Part shown: positions 1 to 8,589 of the stretch, in pieces
How the letters are laid out: each line of letters begins with the position of its first letter
Position numbering within the stretch: the stretch's first letter is position 1
Origin: JAVBMU01 sp031552185
GTDB lineage: Bacteria; Actinomycetota; Actinomycetes; Actinomycetales; Cellulomonadaceae
Direction: 5' to 3'
NCBI GenBank assembly: GCA_031552185.1
Contig: JAVBMU010000076.1
Location: 1 to 64,000 of the forward strand
Length of the DNA: 64,000 nt
The notes under the pieces: model-generated
Told to the model about the DNA's origin: nothing
Seen by the model: the letters and a program-made list of their open reading frames with translations, nothing else
Database searches by the model: none
Position numbers and translations under genes: made by a program

Positions 1-13
1 CCCGCCCCCCGAG

Positions 14-55
14 CCCGCGCCCCCGAACCCGCGCCCCCGAACCCGCGCCCCCGAA
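14..55. repeat. 14-nt tandem repeat, three perfect copies
   Basis: Three head-to-tail identical copies of the 14-nt unit CCCGCGCCCCCGAA occupy 14-27, 28-41 and 42-55, with degenerate partial copies on both sides. The strand asymmetry (almost pure C on the + strand) and the lack of a start or Shine-Dalgarno site argue against coding. The array is cut by the window edge, so its true length is unknown. Confidence 0.85.
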
Positions 56-328
56 CCCGCCCCCCCCGCGCCCCGACCCGAGTCTCGCGACCCGGGACCA
101 TCGTCCCCGACTCGGGGACCCGGCGGCCGGTCCTGAGCGACCCGTGCCGAGCGGTCGGCGCAGCCGACGGGCGTAGAGTTTGGCGTGATGCAACCTGTGG
201 GCTGACGCCCCTGTGCAATCCCGTCGAGAGCCGCACCGTTCCACCCGAACACTGCCGCGCCGGTGGCGCGCCGATGCCGAGCGGAGCGGGGCAGGCTCGC
301 GGCGCCTGAACCCCAAGGAAGGGCCGGA
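56..328. other. intergenic region upstream of ppdK
   Basis: No gene is seen. The stretch holds a small hairpin (GTCCCC / GGGGAC around 104-120), a TAGAGT hexamer at 173-178 that could be a -10 box but lacks a convincing -35, and the ppdK ribosome binding site AAGGAAGG at 315-322. The frame of ppdK is open back to a GTG-like position at 263, but that extension is Arg/Ala-rich and not typical of the family. Confidence 0.5.
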
Positions 329-3040
329 ATGACGACCTACGTGTACCGCTTCAGTGAGGGCGACAAGGACCAGAAGGACCTGCTGGGCGGCAAGGGTGCG
401 AACCTTGCCGAGATGACCAACCTCGGTCTCCCGGTTCCCCCGGGCTTCACGATCACGACCGAGGCGTGCCGGGCCTATCTCAAGGACGGGCAGGTCCCCG
501 CGGAACTGGCCGACGAGGTCAGCACGGCGGTCAGCGAGATCGAATCGGTGATCGGGCGCAAGCTCGGTGACAGCGGCGAGCCGCTGCTGGTCTCGGTTCG
601 TTCCGGCGCCAAGTTCTCCATGCCCGGCATGATGGAGACCGTCCTGAACATCGGCCTGAACGACGCCTCCGTCAACGGCCTGGCGCAGTTCTCCGGCAAT
701 GAGCGGTTCGCCTGGGACTCCTACCGCCGCCTGATCCAGATGTTCGGCAAGACCGTTCTGGACATCGAGGGCGACCTGTTCGCCGACGCGCTCGACGCCG
801 CGAAGCAGACCGCCGGCGTGACCGCCGACGTCGACCTGACCGCGGAGAACCTGCGCGGCGTCGTCGACGCCTACAAGGCGATCGTCCAGCAGGAGACCGG
901 CAAAGACTTCCCGCAGGAGCCGCGCGAACAGCTCGACCTGGCGATTGAGGCCGTCTTCCGCTCCTGGAACACCGAGCGGGCCCGCCTCTACCGGCGCCGC
1001 GAGCGCATCGCGGACGACCTCGGCACGGCCGTCAACGTCATGGCCATGGTGTTCGGCAACCTCGGCGAGACCTCCGGCACCGGCGTCTGCTTCACCCGCG
1101 ACCCCGCCACCGGCCACTCCGGCGTCTACGGCGACTACCTGTCCAACGCCCAGGGCGAGGACGTCGTCGCCGGCATCCGCAACACCCTGTCGCTGGCCGA
1201 CCTCGAACAACTCGACAAGGCCGCCTACGACGAACTGCGCGACGTGATGGCCCGCCTCGAGGGGCACTACCACGACCTGTGCGACATCGAGTTCACGATC
1301 GAGAAGGGCAAGCTGTGGATGCTGCAGACGCGGGTGGGCAAGCGCACCCCCGGCGCCGCCTTCCGCATCGCTGCCGCGCTCGTGGACGAGGGCCTGATCG
1401 ACCTCGACGAGGCGCTGTCCCGGTGTACCGGTGAGCAGCTCTCCCAGCTCATGTTCCCGCAGTTCGACGCCAAGGCCGCCAAGACCCGGCTGACCAAGGC
1501 CATGGCCGCCTCGCCGGGCGCTGCCGTCGGCGGCATCGCCTTCGACAATGCGCAGGCCGTGGCCGCCGCCGCCGAGGGCAAGGACGTCATCCTGGTCCGC
1601 CGCGAGACGAACCCGGACGACTTGCAGGGCATGATCGCGGCCAAGGGCATCCTGACCGCCCGCGGCGGCAAGACGTCGCACGCCGCCGTCGTCGCCCGCG
1701 GCATGGGCAAGTGCGCCGTGGTCGGCGCCGAGGAACTCGACGTCGACTCCGCGAACGGCGTCCTGCGCGTCAACGGCCGGGAACTGCACGCCGGCGACAT
1801 CATCGCCATCGACGGCTCGACGGGCGAGGTCTTCCTCGGCGACGTGCCCGTGGTCGACTCCGCCGCCGCCGTCTACACCGCCCAGGGCCTCGACGCCGCC
1901 CTGGCCTCGACCGAGGACCCGGAGGCCAGGGAGCTGGTCACCGCGATCGACCGGATCATGCAGCACGCGGACCAGGTCCGGCGGCTCAAGGTGCGCGCCA
2001 ACGCGGACAACGCCACGGATGCCCAGCGCGCCCGCGCCCGCGGCGCCCAGGGCATCGGCCTGTGCCGCACCGAGCACCAGTTCCTCGGCGACCGGCGCCG
2101 GCAGGTCGAGCGCCTCGTGCTGGCCAAGGACGAGACCGAGCGCGAGGCCGCCCTGGCCGCGCTGCTGCCGGTCCAGCGGCAGGACTTCATCGAGCTGCTG
2201 CGGGAGATGGACGGCCTGCCGACCACCATCCGCCTGATCGACCCGCCGCTGCACGAGTTCCTCCCCGACTACACCGAGCTGTCGGTCAAGGTCGCCCTGG
2301 CCGAGGCGAAGGGCGAGGCCGACCCGGCGGACGTCGAACTCCTCGCCGCCGTGCGCCGGATGCACGAGCAGAACCCGATGCTCGGCCTGCGCGGTGTCCG
2401 CCTGGGCCTCCACCTGCCCGGCCTGTTCGCGCTCCAGGTGCGGGCGATCGCCGAGGCGGCCGCCCAACTCGAGCAGGAGGGTCTGGACCCGCGGCCGGAG
2501 ATCATGGTCCCGCTGATCGGCTCCGTGCGGGAGCTGCAGGTCATCCGCGACGAGGCCCTGGGCGTCCTGGCCGAGGTCGTCAACGAGACCCAGACCCGGC
2601 TGCGGATCCCGATCGGCTGCATGATCGAGCTGCCGCGCGCCGCCCTCACCGCCGGCGCCATCGCCGAGGAGGCCGAGTTCTTCTCCTTCGGCACCAACGA
2701 CCTGACCCAGACCACGTGGGGCTTCTCGCGCGACGACGTCGAGGGCGCGTTCTTCTCGACGTACTTCGACAAGGGCGTGTTCCAGGTCTCGCCGTTCGAG
2801 ACGCTGGACCGGGACGGCGTCGGCGCGCTCGTCCGCAAGGCGGCCGAAGACGGCCGGGCCGCCCGCCCGGAGATCCACCTCGGCATCTGCGGCGAGCACG
2901 GCGGCGACCCCGAGTCGATCTGGTTCTTCGACGAGGTCGGGCTGGACTACGTGTCCTGCTCGCCGTTCCGGGTGCCGGTCGCCCGGCTGGAGGCCGGCCG
3001 CGCGGCCATCTCCGGCGGCGGGATCTCGCACACCGCGTGA
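329..3040 (+). CDS. ppdK: pyruvate, phosphate dikinase
   Basis: Interconverts pyruvate + ATP + Pi with phosphoenolpyruvate + AMP + PPi in the cytoplasm, feeding gluconeogenesis or a PPi-dependent glycolysis. The protein is 903 residues, the usual family length. The N-terminal ATP-grasp nucleotide-binding domain opens with LLGGKGANLAEM. The phosphorylated swivelling His lies in GGKTSHAAVVARGMG and is His451, close to His455 of the Clostridium symbiosum enzyme. The C-terminal PEP/pyruvate TIM barrel carries GTNDLTQTTWG and ends with GICGEHGGDP. The ATG at 329 is chosen because AAGGAAGG sits seven bases upstream; an upstream in-frame start at 263 would add 22 low-complexity residues. The gene stands alone and ends in a strong hairpin. 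Confidence 0.97.
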   Translation: MTTYVYRFSEGDKDQKDLLGGKGANLAEMTNLGLPVPPGFTITTEACRAYLKDGQVPAELADEVSTAVSEIESVIGRKLGDSGEPLLVSVRSGAKFSMPGMMETVLNIGLNDASVNGLAQFSGNERFAWDSYRRLIQMFGKTVLDIEGDLFADALDAAKQTAGVTADVDLTAENLRGVVDAYKAIVQQETGKDFPQEPREQLDLAIEAVFRSWNTERARLYRRRERIADDLGTAVNVMAMVFGNLGETSGTGVCFTRDPATGHSGVYGDYLSNAQGEDVVAGIRNTLSLADLEQLDKAAYDELRDVMARLEGHYHDLCDIEFTIEKGKLWMLQTRVGKRTPGAAFRIAAALVDEGLIDLDEALSRCTGEQLSQLMFPQFDAKAAKTRLTKAMAASPGAAVGGIAFDNAQAVAAAAEGKDVILVRRETNPDDLQGMIAAKGILTARGGKTSHAAVVARGMGKCAVVGAEELDVDSANGVLRVNGRELHAGDIIAIDGSTGEVFLGDVPVVDSAAAVYTAQGLDAALASTEDPEARELVTAIDRIMQHADQVRRLKVRANADNATDAQRARARGAQGIGLCRTEHQFLGDRRRQVERLVLAKDETEREAALAALLPVQRQDFIELLREMDGLPTTIRLIDPPLHEFLPDYTELSVKVALAEAKGEADPADVELLAAVRRMHEQNPMLGLRGVRLGLHLPGLFALQVRAIAEAAAQLEQEGLDPRPEIMVPLIGSVRELQVIRDEALGVLAEVVNETQTRLRIPIGCMIELPRAALTAGAIAEEAEFFSFGTNDLTQTTWGFSRDDVEGAFFSTYFDKGVFQVSPFETLDRDGVGALVRKAAEDGRAARPEIHLGICGEHGGDPESIWFFDEVGLDYVSCSPFRVPVARLEAGRAAISGGGISHTA

Positions 3041-3051
3041 CCAGCGTCACG

Positions 3052-3084
3052 ACGGGCCGGGTTCGCATCGCGAACCCGGCCCGT
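3052..3084 (+). terminator. rho-independent-like terminator of ppdK
   Basis: A perfect 14-bp stem (3052-3065 with 3071-3084, ACGGGCCGGGTTCG and its complement) closes a 5-nt loop, 12 bases after the ppdK stop. There is no U tract, as is common for actinobacterial terminators. Confidence 0.8.
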
Positions 3085-3176
3085 TCGCGTGGGCAGACGA
3101 TTTCACCCGACACACCCTCGGGCGAGTTCATCCGGCGGCAACGTGCCCCGCGGACGCGAACGGCAATGCGCAAACG

Positions 3177-3205
3177 TTGCATATTAGATGTCGGCTCGCT
3201 ATAGT
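3177..3205 (+). promoter_or_regulatory. sigma-70-type promoter of the first exporter operon
   Basis: TTGCAT (3177-3182) and TATAGT (3200-3205) are separated by exactly 17 bases. The -10 matches the consensus at 5 of 6 positions, the -35 at 3 of 6. Transcription would begin near 3212, so the in-frame ATG at 3188 lies inside the promoter and cannot be the translation start. An inverted repeat ATCACT-N6-AGTGAT (3230-3247) follows, just before the ATG at 3251, and could be an operator or a leader hairpin. Confidence 0.65.
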
Positions 3206-3250
3206 ACCGAGGACGAACGTAACAGACATATCACTGCAAGAAGTGATGAT

Positions 3251-3844
3251 ATGACAGTGAAGCGGCGAATCGCTTCGAGCGATCCGTACAAGGTTCAGTT
3301 CGAGCAGGCCATCGCCCAGTCGAAGAGCGATTTCGTCAAGGAGATCCTGAGCGATCACAAGATCACCGCTTCGGAGTTCGGTGAGGCGCAGGATCGATTC
3401 ACGTCGTGCCTCGATGATGCCGGGGTCCAATGGGAGCGCACTGCCGCGGCAGCGGGCTTCGCCACCGTCTCGACCATCGCCATCGAGTCCGGCGCGGCGG
3501 ACTCCGACGCCCCCAAGAAGTGTGCCGAAGCATGGACCGGAATGATTGAATCGCTCTATATGATGGCTAATCAGAATCCTGCGAACAAAGATATGAATGA
3601 TTTGATCGCCGCATGTCTGACCGAGCACGGACTTATGTCCGAGGACCTGACCGGCAAGGACGTCGAGGAGGCATTCGAGGCAGGTTCCGTCCGGGGGGAG
3701 GTCGGCGAAGACGGTACGGCCGTGCCGGTGGCGCCCGGCGCGGTGCCGGACCCGATTCTGCCCGATGGCACGAACCTCAACTCGACCGAGACTTACCCAT
3801 GCATCACCAATCCACTCAACCCCGCGGCGGTCGAGACCGGATGA
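3251..3844 (+). CDS. hypothetical protein with two CLxxxG motifs, first gene of exporter operon
   Basis: A 197-residue protein with no family I can name with confidence. It has no signal peptide or membrane segment. It has four cysteines (53, 91, 122, 184), two of them in a repeated motif, SCLDDAG (52-58) and ACLTEHG (121-127), each followed by hydrophobic residues. The C-terminal 50 residues are Pro/Gly/Asn-rich and look unstructured. The start at 3251 is preferred over 3188 because 3188 falls within the promoter. It overlaps the next small ORF by ATGA. Base composition is more AT-rich than the neighbours, suggesting transfer. Cys-Leu-x-x-x-Gly proteins do occur beside peptidoglycan-binding adaptors and MacB-like transporters in actinobacteria, so it may be the exported substrate or an accessory (inference). 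Confidence 0.65.
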   Translation: MTVKRRIASSDPYKVQFEQAIAQSKSDFVKEILSDHKITASEFGEAQDRFTSCLDDAGVQWERTAAAAGFATVSTIAIESGAADSDAPKKCAEAWTGMIESLYMMANQNPANKDMNDLIAACLTEHGLMSEDLTGKDVEEAFEAGSVRGEVGEDGTAVPVAPGAVPDPILPDGTNLNSTETYPCITNPLNPAAVETG

Positions 3845-3930
3845 TTTGGTGCCTGGTCTTGGGTATGGGCGCGGTCGTCGTGGCTCACTCCGTCGGCGGC
3901 ACACCCGGATCGCGGCGGGCGGCGGGATGA
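3841..3930 (+). CDS. 29-residue hydrophobic microprotein or coupling ORF
   Basis: The ORF has ATGA overlaps at both ends: its ATG (3841) overlaps the stop of the upstream gene, and its stop (3928-3930) overlaps the ATG of the adaptor gene at 3927. It encodes MIWCLVLGMGAVVVAHSVGG followed by nine more residues (TPGSRRAAG), which is a hydrophobic stretch of about 16 residues followed by a polar, basic tail. Without it there would be an 82-nt gap between two tightly coupled genes. It may be a small membrane protein of the exporter, or serve only to carry ribosomes to the adaptor start. Short length keeps confidence low. Confidence 0.4.
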   Translation: MIWCLVLGMGAVVVAHSVGGTPGSRRAAG

Positions 3931-4952
3931 GTCGCCGACGAACCGGCGTTCTCGTCCTCTTGCCGGCGGCTCTCGCGCTCGCGGCGGGTCTCGGAGTAGG
4001 GCTGTTGGTGCGGCCGGTCCCCGTCCCCGACGTCATTGGTGCCCCGATCGCGTCAGGGGACGTCACGGTCGTCGAGCGAACGGTCGACGACCTAAGAACC
4101 GTCAAGGTGACGCCGATACTGTCTCCCGAGCGGGATTATCACGCGCGGGTGGAGGGCGTACTGCGACGCACGTCATGCGTGGCGGGCAGGGCGATCACTT
4201 CCGGCGCTGCACCGTTCACCATCGGTGGCGAGCCGCTGCTCGCCCTCCACCTCGCGGAACCGCCCTGGCGATCACTGGCTCCAGGTGACCGGGGTGACGA
4301 TGTCCGCGCAGTGCAGCGGGAACTGGTTCGAATGGGTCGCCCACTCGCGGTCAACGGAACCTTCGATCGGGCCACCGCCCGCGAGGTCGCGGGGCTGTGG
4401 GCGGCGGTCGGCGTCACCGAGCGCAGGGACCTTCCGCTGGAAGGCGTGCTGTGGTTGCCCGCGCCGTCGGTGGCTCCGGCGACGTGTTCGATGCCCATCG
4501 GTGATGATGTCAAGGCCGGGGACGTCCTATTCTCGACGGGCGGCACCTTGTCCGCTCTGCGACTTGTTCTGCCCGAGCAGGTGTTGCCGGGGGCGCGGGT
4601 GGCCATACTCGACAATCTGAGCGCGCCGATCTCGGCCGGCTCGATCGTGCTGGAGAACAAGTTCGTCGCGGCGTATTCTGCACAGCCCGCGGTCCGGCAA
4701 TGGTTGGCGGATACGTCCGCCGAGGCAAAGCTCACGGTGGCGACGAGGCTCGCCGCGCCGATCTCGGCCGTCGCCGTGCCGGCCTCGGCCCTGTTTCGCC
4801 TGGACGCGGATGCGGGCTGCGTGCTGGACAACGGCGCGCCGAAACGGGTCCGGATCGTTGCCTCGGAGTTCGGGTCGACGCTGGTCACAGCGGCGAATCT
4901 GCCGACTCGAGTTCGAGTGCAGGCGCCCGCGAATGGGCCGTCGTGCGGGTGA
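3927..4952 (+). CDS. peptidoglycan-binding, HlyD/MacA-like periplasmic adaptor
   Basis: A 341-residue membrane-anchored adaptor, expected to link an ABC exporter to the cell wall. Residues 1-30 are a signal anchor (MSRRRTG then a long hydrophobic stretch). A peptidoglycan-binding type 1 domain follows near residues 110-165 (LAPGDRGDDVRAVQRELVRMG ... GTFDRATAREVAGLW). The rest resembles the barrel parts of HlyD/MacA proteins, including the VPASALF segment late in the chain. The start at 3927 is set by the hydrophobic N-terminus and the ATGA overlap; 54 upstream codons in frame are Arg-rich shadow. It overlaps the ATPase gene by GTGA. The combination of adaptor, ATPase and FtsX-like permease is the MacAB-type arrangement. 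Confidence 0.8.
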   Translation: MSRRRTGVLVLLPAALALAAGLGVGLLVRPVPVPDVIGAPIASGDVTVVERTVDDLRTVKVTPILSPERDYHARVEGVLRRTSCVAGRAITSGAAPFTIGGEPLLALHLAEPPWRSLAPGDRGDDVRAVQRELVRMGRPLAVNGTFDRATAREVAGLWAAVGVTERRDLPLEGVLWLPAPSVAPATCSMPIGDDVKAGDVLFSTGGTLSALRLVLPEQVLPGARVAILDNLSAPISAGSIVLENKFVAAYSAQPAVRQWLADTSAEAKLTVATRLAAPISAVAVPASALFRLDADAGCVLDNGAPKRVRIVASEFGSTLVTAANLPTRVRVQAPANGPSCG

Positions 4953-5551
4953 CGGGCCGCGCTCTGGGCCATGGCTTTTCCGGTACGGGCCTGCTCTTCA
5001 GCGGTCTGACATTCGATTACGACGCCGGAGCGCTGGTCGGCGTCGTCGGTCCCTCCGGTTCGGGAAAGTCGACGTTGCTCTCGCTCCTGGCGGGCTGGGA
5101 GCGTCCTCTTCAGGGAAGCATTGACCGGACGGGGATCGAGCGAATCGGCTGGGTGTTCCAGAACCCGCACGGGGTGCCGGCTCGCAGCGCTCTGGATCAC
5201 GTGGTTCTGCCCCTGCTGGCCAAGGCGTACCCGCGTCGTCGGGCGGAGGGCGAAGCGCTGGAGATACTGGCCAGGTTTGACCTCCTGGGGGTCGCGGAAA
5301 GGCCGTACCGCACCTTATCCGGAGGCGAGGCCCAACGGCTGATGCTGGCACGGGCGGTCGCGAAGTCCCCACAGTTGCTGCTTGTCGATGAGCCCACGGC
5401 GCAGCTGGATCCGGTCGCGACCAGAACGGTGAATGCGGTGCTCGGCGAAGTGGCTGATCAGAGAATGATCGTGGTTGTGGCGACCCATGACCCGGATACC
5501 GCGAGAGGCTGCTGTGCGATTCTTGACCTGGCCGATCATGCGGTCTGCTGA
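4949..5551 (+). CDS. ABC transporter ATP-binding protein (MacB/LolD type)
   Basis: A 200-residue nucleotide-binding subunit. It has Walker A GPSGSGKS, a Q-loop in VFQNP, the signature LSGGEAQ, Walker B LLLVDEP and the switch His in ATHD. It is shorter than the usual 220-230 residues, with a compact region between the Q-loop and signature. The GTG start at 4949 overlaps the adaptor stop as GTGA; another in-frame GTG lies at 4943. It overlaps the permease start by 14 bases. It should drive the mechanotransmission exporter formed with its neighbours. Confidence 0.9.
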   Translation: MTGRALGHGFSGTGLLFSGLTFDYDAGALVGVVGPSGSGKSTLLSLLAGWERPLQGSIDRTGIERIGWVFQNPHGVPARSALDHVVLPLLAKAYPRRRAEGEALEILARFDLLGVAERPYRTLSGGEAQRLMLARAVAKSPQLLLVDEPTAQLDPVATRTVNAVLGEVADQRMIVVVATHDPDTARGCCAILDLADHAVC

Positions 5552-6671
5552 CCGGGTCCCGACCACCGACGGCATCCCCAGGGTATCGGTGCTGGTGGGG
5601 GAGGCATGGCGGAACGTTATCTCGGGCACGACCCGAGCCTTTCTGCTGGCCGCCGTCTTTGCGATGGTCATCGGGTCGCTGTCCTGCGCGCAGGCGGCGA
5701 TGGCGGTCGACTTCATCCGCGATGCCGTGAGATTTCGTGACTCGGGTGGTGCGGTTCACATCATTGCCCTTCCGGGCGGAGTGGACGCCGCACAGTGTGA
5801 CGCCCTGGTCTCCAAGTCGGGCGTGCCGGCGAGCGGGGCATTACGAGCCGGGCCAGACATTACTCTTGCGGTGACGCCGTCACGAAAGCGGGCGACCCTG
5901 GAATCCTCGCCGGGGTTTCGTCGCCTCCTCGGCCTGACCGGGGGCGAGTCGCTGCCGTCGACGCGAGGGGTGTGGGTTGACCGTGGCCTGGCGGCCGACA
6001 TCGGGCTGATGATCCCGGGCCGCGTCCGGCTCCGAGACGGAACCGACGCCGCGGTCGCGGGGATCTTCGAGTCTCCGGACGATGGCCGCGATCCCGTCCT
6101 TCGGGGCAAGATCATCTCGCCCGTGGTGTCACCAATGCCTTTCGACGAATGCTGGGTGGAGATCTGGCCCGAGTCCGATGCCACCGCCGTCGTCCAGTTC
6201 CTGCCGCTGCTCAGGCAGGACCGCGGCCCGACCGATGACGCGGCGAGCCCGCAGCTTCGCCAGTTCAACCCGAGCGCCGGCGTGAGGTTCGACGGGGTGG
6301 CGACGTTCCGCGCGCTCCCGCTGCGACCGATCACCTGGGCGGCTGGTCTGTTCGGTCTGGTAATCGGGATCGCCTCGGTCCGGGTTCGTCGGCTCGAACT
6401 CGCCGGCGCACTGCACGCCGGTGTCGCCAAGCGAGCCCTGGCGCTTCAACTGGCTCTCGAGGTCGGCGGCTGGCTGACGGTCGCGATCATCCCCACCGTT
6501 ACCGCCATCTTGGTCGCGGCTCGTTGGGATAATCCGGCCAATTGGTGGCCCGCATTCGCTCCGGGGCTCGACAGCGTCCTGCTTGCCTCGGTGACGACCC
6601 TGGTCGGCACGCTCCTCGGTCTCGGCCTGACCAAGGAGAAGCACCTTTTCAGGTATTTCAAGAACCGTTGA
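5538..6671 (+). CDS. FtsX/MacB-like ABC permease
   Basis: A 377-residue membrane protein with the four-helix MacB topology. One helix lies near the N-terminus (FLLAAVFAMVIGSLSCAQAA), followed by an extracytoplasmic domain of about 220 residues and three C-terminal helices (ITWAAGLFGLVIGIAS; LEVGGWLTVAIIPTVTAILVA; LASVTTLVGTLLGLGL). The start is uncertain: the ATG at 5538 overlaps the end of the ATPase gene, and in-frame ATGs lie further back at 5487 and 5475. It is last in the operon that starts at 3251. Its small size next to typical MacB (about 650 residues with fused ATPase) reflects the separate ATPase gene. Confidence 0.8.
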   Translation: MRSADRVPTTDGIPRVSVLVGEAWRNVISGTTRAFLLAAVFAMVIGSLSCAQAAMAVDFIRDAVRFRDSGGAVHIIALPGGVDAAQCDALVSKSGVPASGALRAGPDITLAVTPSRKRATLESSPGFRRLLGLTGGESLPSTRGVWVDRGLAADIGLMIPGRVRLRDGTDAAVAGIFESPDDGRDPVLRGKIISPVVSPMPFDECWVEIWPESDATAVVQFLPLLRQDRGPTDDAASPQLRQFNPSAGVRFDGVATFRALPLRPITWAAGLFGLVIGIASVRVRRLELAGALHAGVAKRALALQLALEVGGWLTVAIIPTVTAILVAARWDNPANWWPAFAPGLDSVLLASVTTLVGTLLGLGLTKEKHLFRYFKNR

Positions 6672-7007
6672 GTTCGAGCGACCGCTCAGGCCGCCCCGCG
6701 TCAGCTCCGCCCGGCCGGGTGAGCGCCGCGTGTTGGTCCGCACCGGTGTCGTCATCGCGGCCCACGTCAACGTGGGCGGTGCCTCGCCGCTGACCGGCCC
6801 GACATCCGTGGACCTGACCGTTGGTCGGCGGAACGGCGCCGGGATCGACTCCGCCGAGGTGGTCCGCGCGGCCGAGGCGGCCACGGCGCGGCTCGGCCCG
6901 GTGCTCGCGGCCGTCCTCGCCTGACCTGCGTAGACCCGCCGCTGGTGGCACCATACTCCGGCGCAACCGAGCCGCCCCGCACCCCAGCGACCACCCCGAG
7001 GCAACCC
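6672..7007. other. gap between exporter operon and NCS1 permease gene
   Basis: 336 bases with no recognised gene. The middle part (about 6670-6924) has strong GC3 in one + frame, noted separately as a possible small or remnant gene. No clear promoter or hairpin was found before the ATG at 7008; GAGG at 6999-7002 can serve as its ribosome binding site. Confidence 0.5.
6730..6924 (+). CDS. possible small or remnant ORF, unidentified
   Basis: From a GTG at 6730, 64 codons have the high GC3 expected of coding DNA here, and the same frame is open further back to about 6661 without an acceptable start. The residues around GGASPLTGPTSVDLTVG and VVRAAEAATARLGPVLAAVLA look protein-like. No good ribosome binding site precedes the GTG. 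It may be the 3' remnant of a larger gene cut at its 5' end, or a small real gene. I do not recognise the family. Confidence 0.3.
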   Translation: MLVRTGVVIAAHVNVGGASPLTGPTSVDLTVGRRNGAGIDSAEVVRAAEAATARLGPVLAAVLA

Positions 7008-8492
7008 ATGGTCATCGAGTACAACAACGAACCCGCGACGGACGCGGGCCGCGGTTCGGCGCTCGCCGTCGAACTGAACGGCATCAATGTCATCGACGAG
7101 GCCGAGCGCAAGGGCGCGCCGCGCAGCCTGTTCTGGCCCTGGTTCGCGGCCAACGTCTCGGTCCTGGGCATCGGTTACGGCGCTTACCTGCTCGGGTTCT
7201 TCGGCGTGTCCTTCACGCAGGCCCTGATTGCCGGCCTGATCGGCACCGTGGTCTCCTTCCTGCTGTGCGGCGTGGTCGCGATCGCGGGCAAGCGCGGCTC
7301 GGCGCCGACGATGATCGAGTCCCGGGCCGCGTTCGGCGTCAACGGCAACAAGCTGCCCGGCTTCGTCTCCTGGGTGTTGCTGGTCGGCTGGGAGACCGTG
7401 CTCGCGGCGCTCGCCGTGCTCGCGACGGCGACGGTGTTCGACCAACTCGGCTGGAGTTCGGGTCCGGCGACGAAGCTCCTCGCGTTCGTCGTCGTCATCG
7501 TGCTGGTGATCGGGGCCGGGGTGCTCGGCTTCGACACCGTGATGCGGGTGCAGCAGTGGATCACCATCGCGACGATCGTCCTGACGGTCGGGTACATGGC
7601 GCTGACCTTTGGCCACATCCACTTCTCGGTGATCACGGCGAACCACCCGGCCGGCCCGGTCGAGGCGTGGGTCGGCGCGGGCATCTTCGCGCTCACGGGC
7701 TTCGGCCTGGGCTGGATCAACTCGGCGGCCGACTACTCCCGGTATCTGCCGCGCTCGGCGTCGTCGGCGGGCGTGGTGGCCTGGACCACCATCGGGGCGG
7801 CGAGCGCCCCGATCATCCTGGTGGGCTACGGCCTGCTGCTCGCCGGCTCGGACGGCGACCTCCTGGAGGCCATCGGCAACGACCCGATCGGGGCGCTCGC
7901 CACGATCCTGCCGACCTGGTACCTCATTCCGTTTGCGTTCGTCGCCATCCTCGGCCTGGTCGGTGGCGCCGTGCTGGACATCTACTCCTCCGGCCTGACG
8001 CTGCTCTCGCTCGGGATCCGCATCCCGCGCTGGTCCGCGGCCGGCATCGACGGCGTCATCATGATGCTCGGCTCGATCTACTTCGTGTTCATCGCGGACA
8101 ACTTCTTCTATCCGTTCCAGACCTTCCTGTACTTCGTCGGCGTCCCCGTCGCCGCCTGGGCGGGAGTCATGCTGGCCGATGTCGCGATGCGCCGGGGGCC
8201 GTACGCGGAGCGGGACCTGTTCGACCCGCGCGGGCGGTACGGCTCGGTGCGGTGGCCGGCGGTGCTGACGATGCTCGTCGGCACCGGGGTCGGGTGGGGC
8301 CTGGTGACGAGTTCCCAGGGCATCACCTGGCTGGCCTGGGAGGGCTACTTCATGGGGTGGCTCGGCGGCGCCGACGGTCCCTGGGCGACGGCGAGCGTCG
8401 GCATTGTGTTCGCGCTCGTGATCGGCTTCCTCGGCTGGCTGGTATTCGGCCGGCAGACCGTGCGCCGGCAGGAGGCGCTGCCGGTCGGGTAG
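7008..8492 (+). CDS. NCS1-family cytosine/purine permease
   Basis: A 494-residue, about 12-helix cation symporter of the nucleobase:cation symporter-1 family, importing cytosine, purines, hydantoins or a related small heterocycle across the cytoplasmic membrane. Family features include the N-terminal RSLFWPWFAANVSVLGIGYGAYLLG, AGKRGSAPTMIESRAAFG (the conserved intracellular loop after helix 2), and DYSRYLPR in the middle. The ATG at 7008 follows GAGG; 21 residues upstream in frame are Pro-rich and rejected. No catabolic gene is adjacent, so the substrate cannot be inferred from context. Confidence 0.88.
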   Translation: MVIEYNNEPATDAGRGSALAVELNGINVIDEAERKGAPRSLFWPWFAANVSVLGIGYGAYLLGFFGVSFTQALIAGLIGTVVSFLLCGVVAIAGKRGSAPTMIESRAAFGVNGNKLPGFVSWVLLVGWETVLAALAVLATATVFDQLGWSSGPATKLLAFVVVIVLVIGAGVLGFDTVMRVQQWITIATIVLTVGYMALTFGHIHFSVITANHPAGPVEAWVGAGIFALTGFGLGWINSAADYSRYLPRSASSAGVVAWTTIGAASAPIILVGYGLLLAGSDGDLLEAIGNDPIGALATILPTWYLIPFAFVAILGLVGGAVLDIYSSGLTLLSLGIRIPRWSAAGIDGVIMMLGSIYFVFIADNFFYPFQTFLYFVGVPVAAWAGVMLADVAMRRGPYAERDLFDPRGRYGSVRWPAVLTMLVGTGVGWGLVTSSQGITWLAWEGYFMGWLGGADGPWATASVGIVFALVIGFLGWLVFGRQTVRRQEALPVG

Positions 8493-8522
8493 CACCGCAG
8501 CCGAAGACCGGATTAGAGGCTA

Positions 8523-8551
8523 TTGACGGCTATGCCTCATACGTCTAGCCT
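8523..8551 (+). promoter_or_regulatory. promoter of the second exporter operon
   Basis: TTGACG (8523-8528, 5 of 6 to consensus) and TAGCCT (8546-8551, the TANNNT form common in actinobacteria) are 17 bases apart. The expected transcript starts near 8558, about 30 bases before the ATG at 8590. Confidence 0.7.
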
Positions 8552-8589
8552 GATCGGATTGTCATAGACAACTCGATGGGGGCAGGCAC

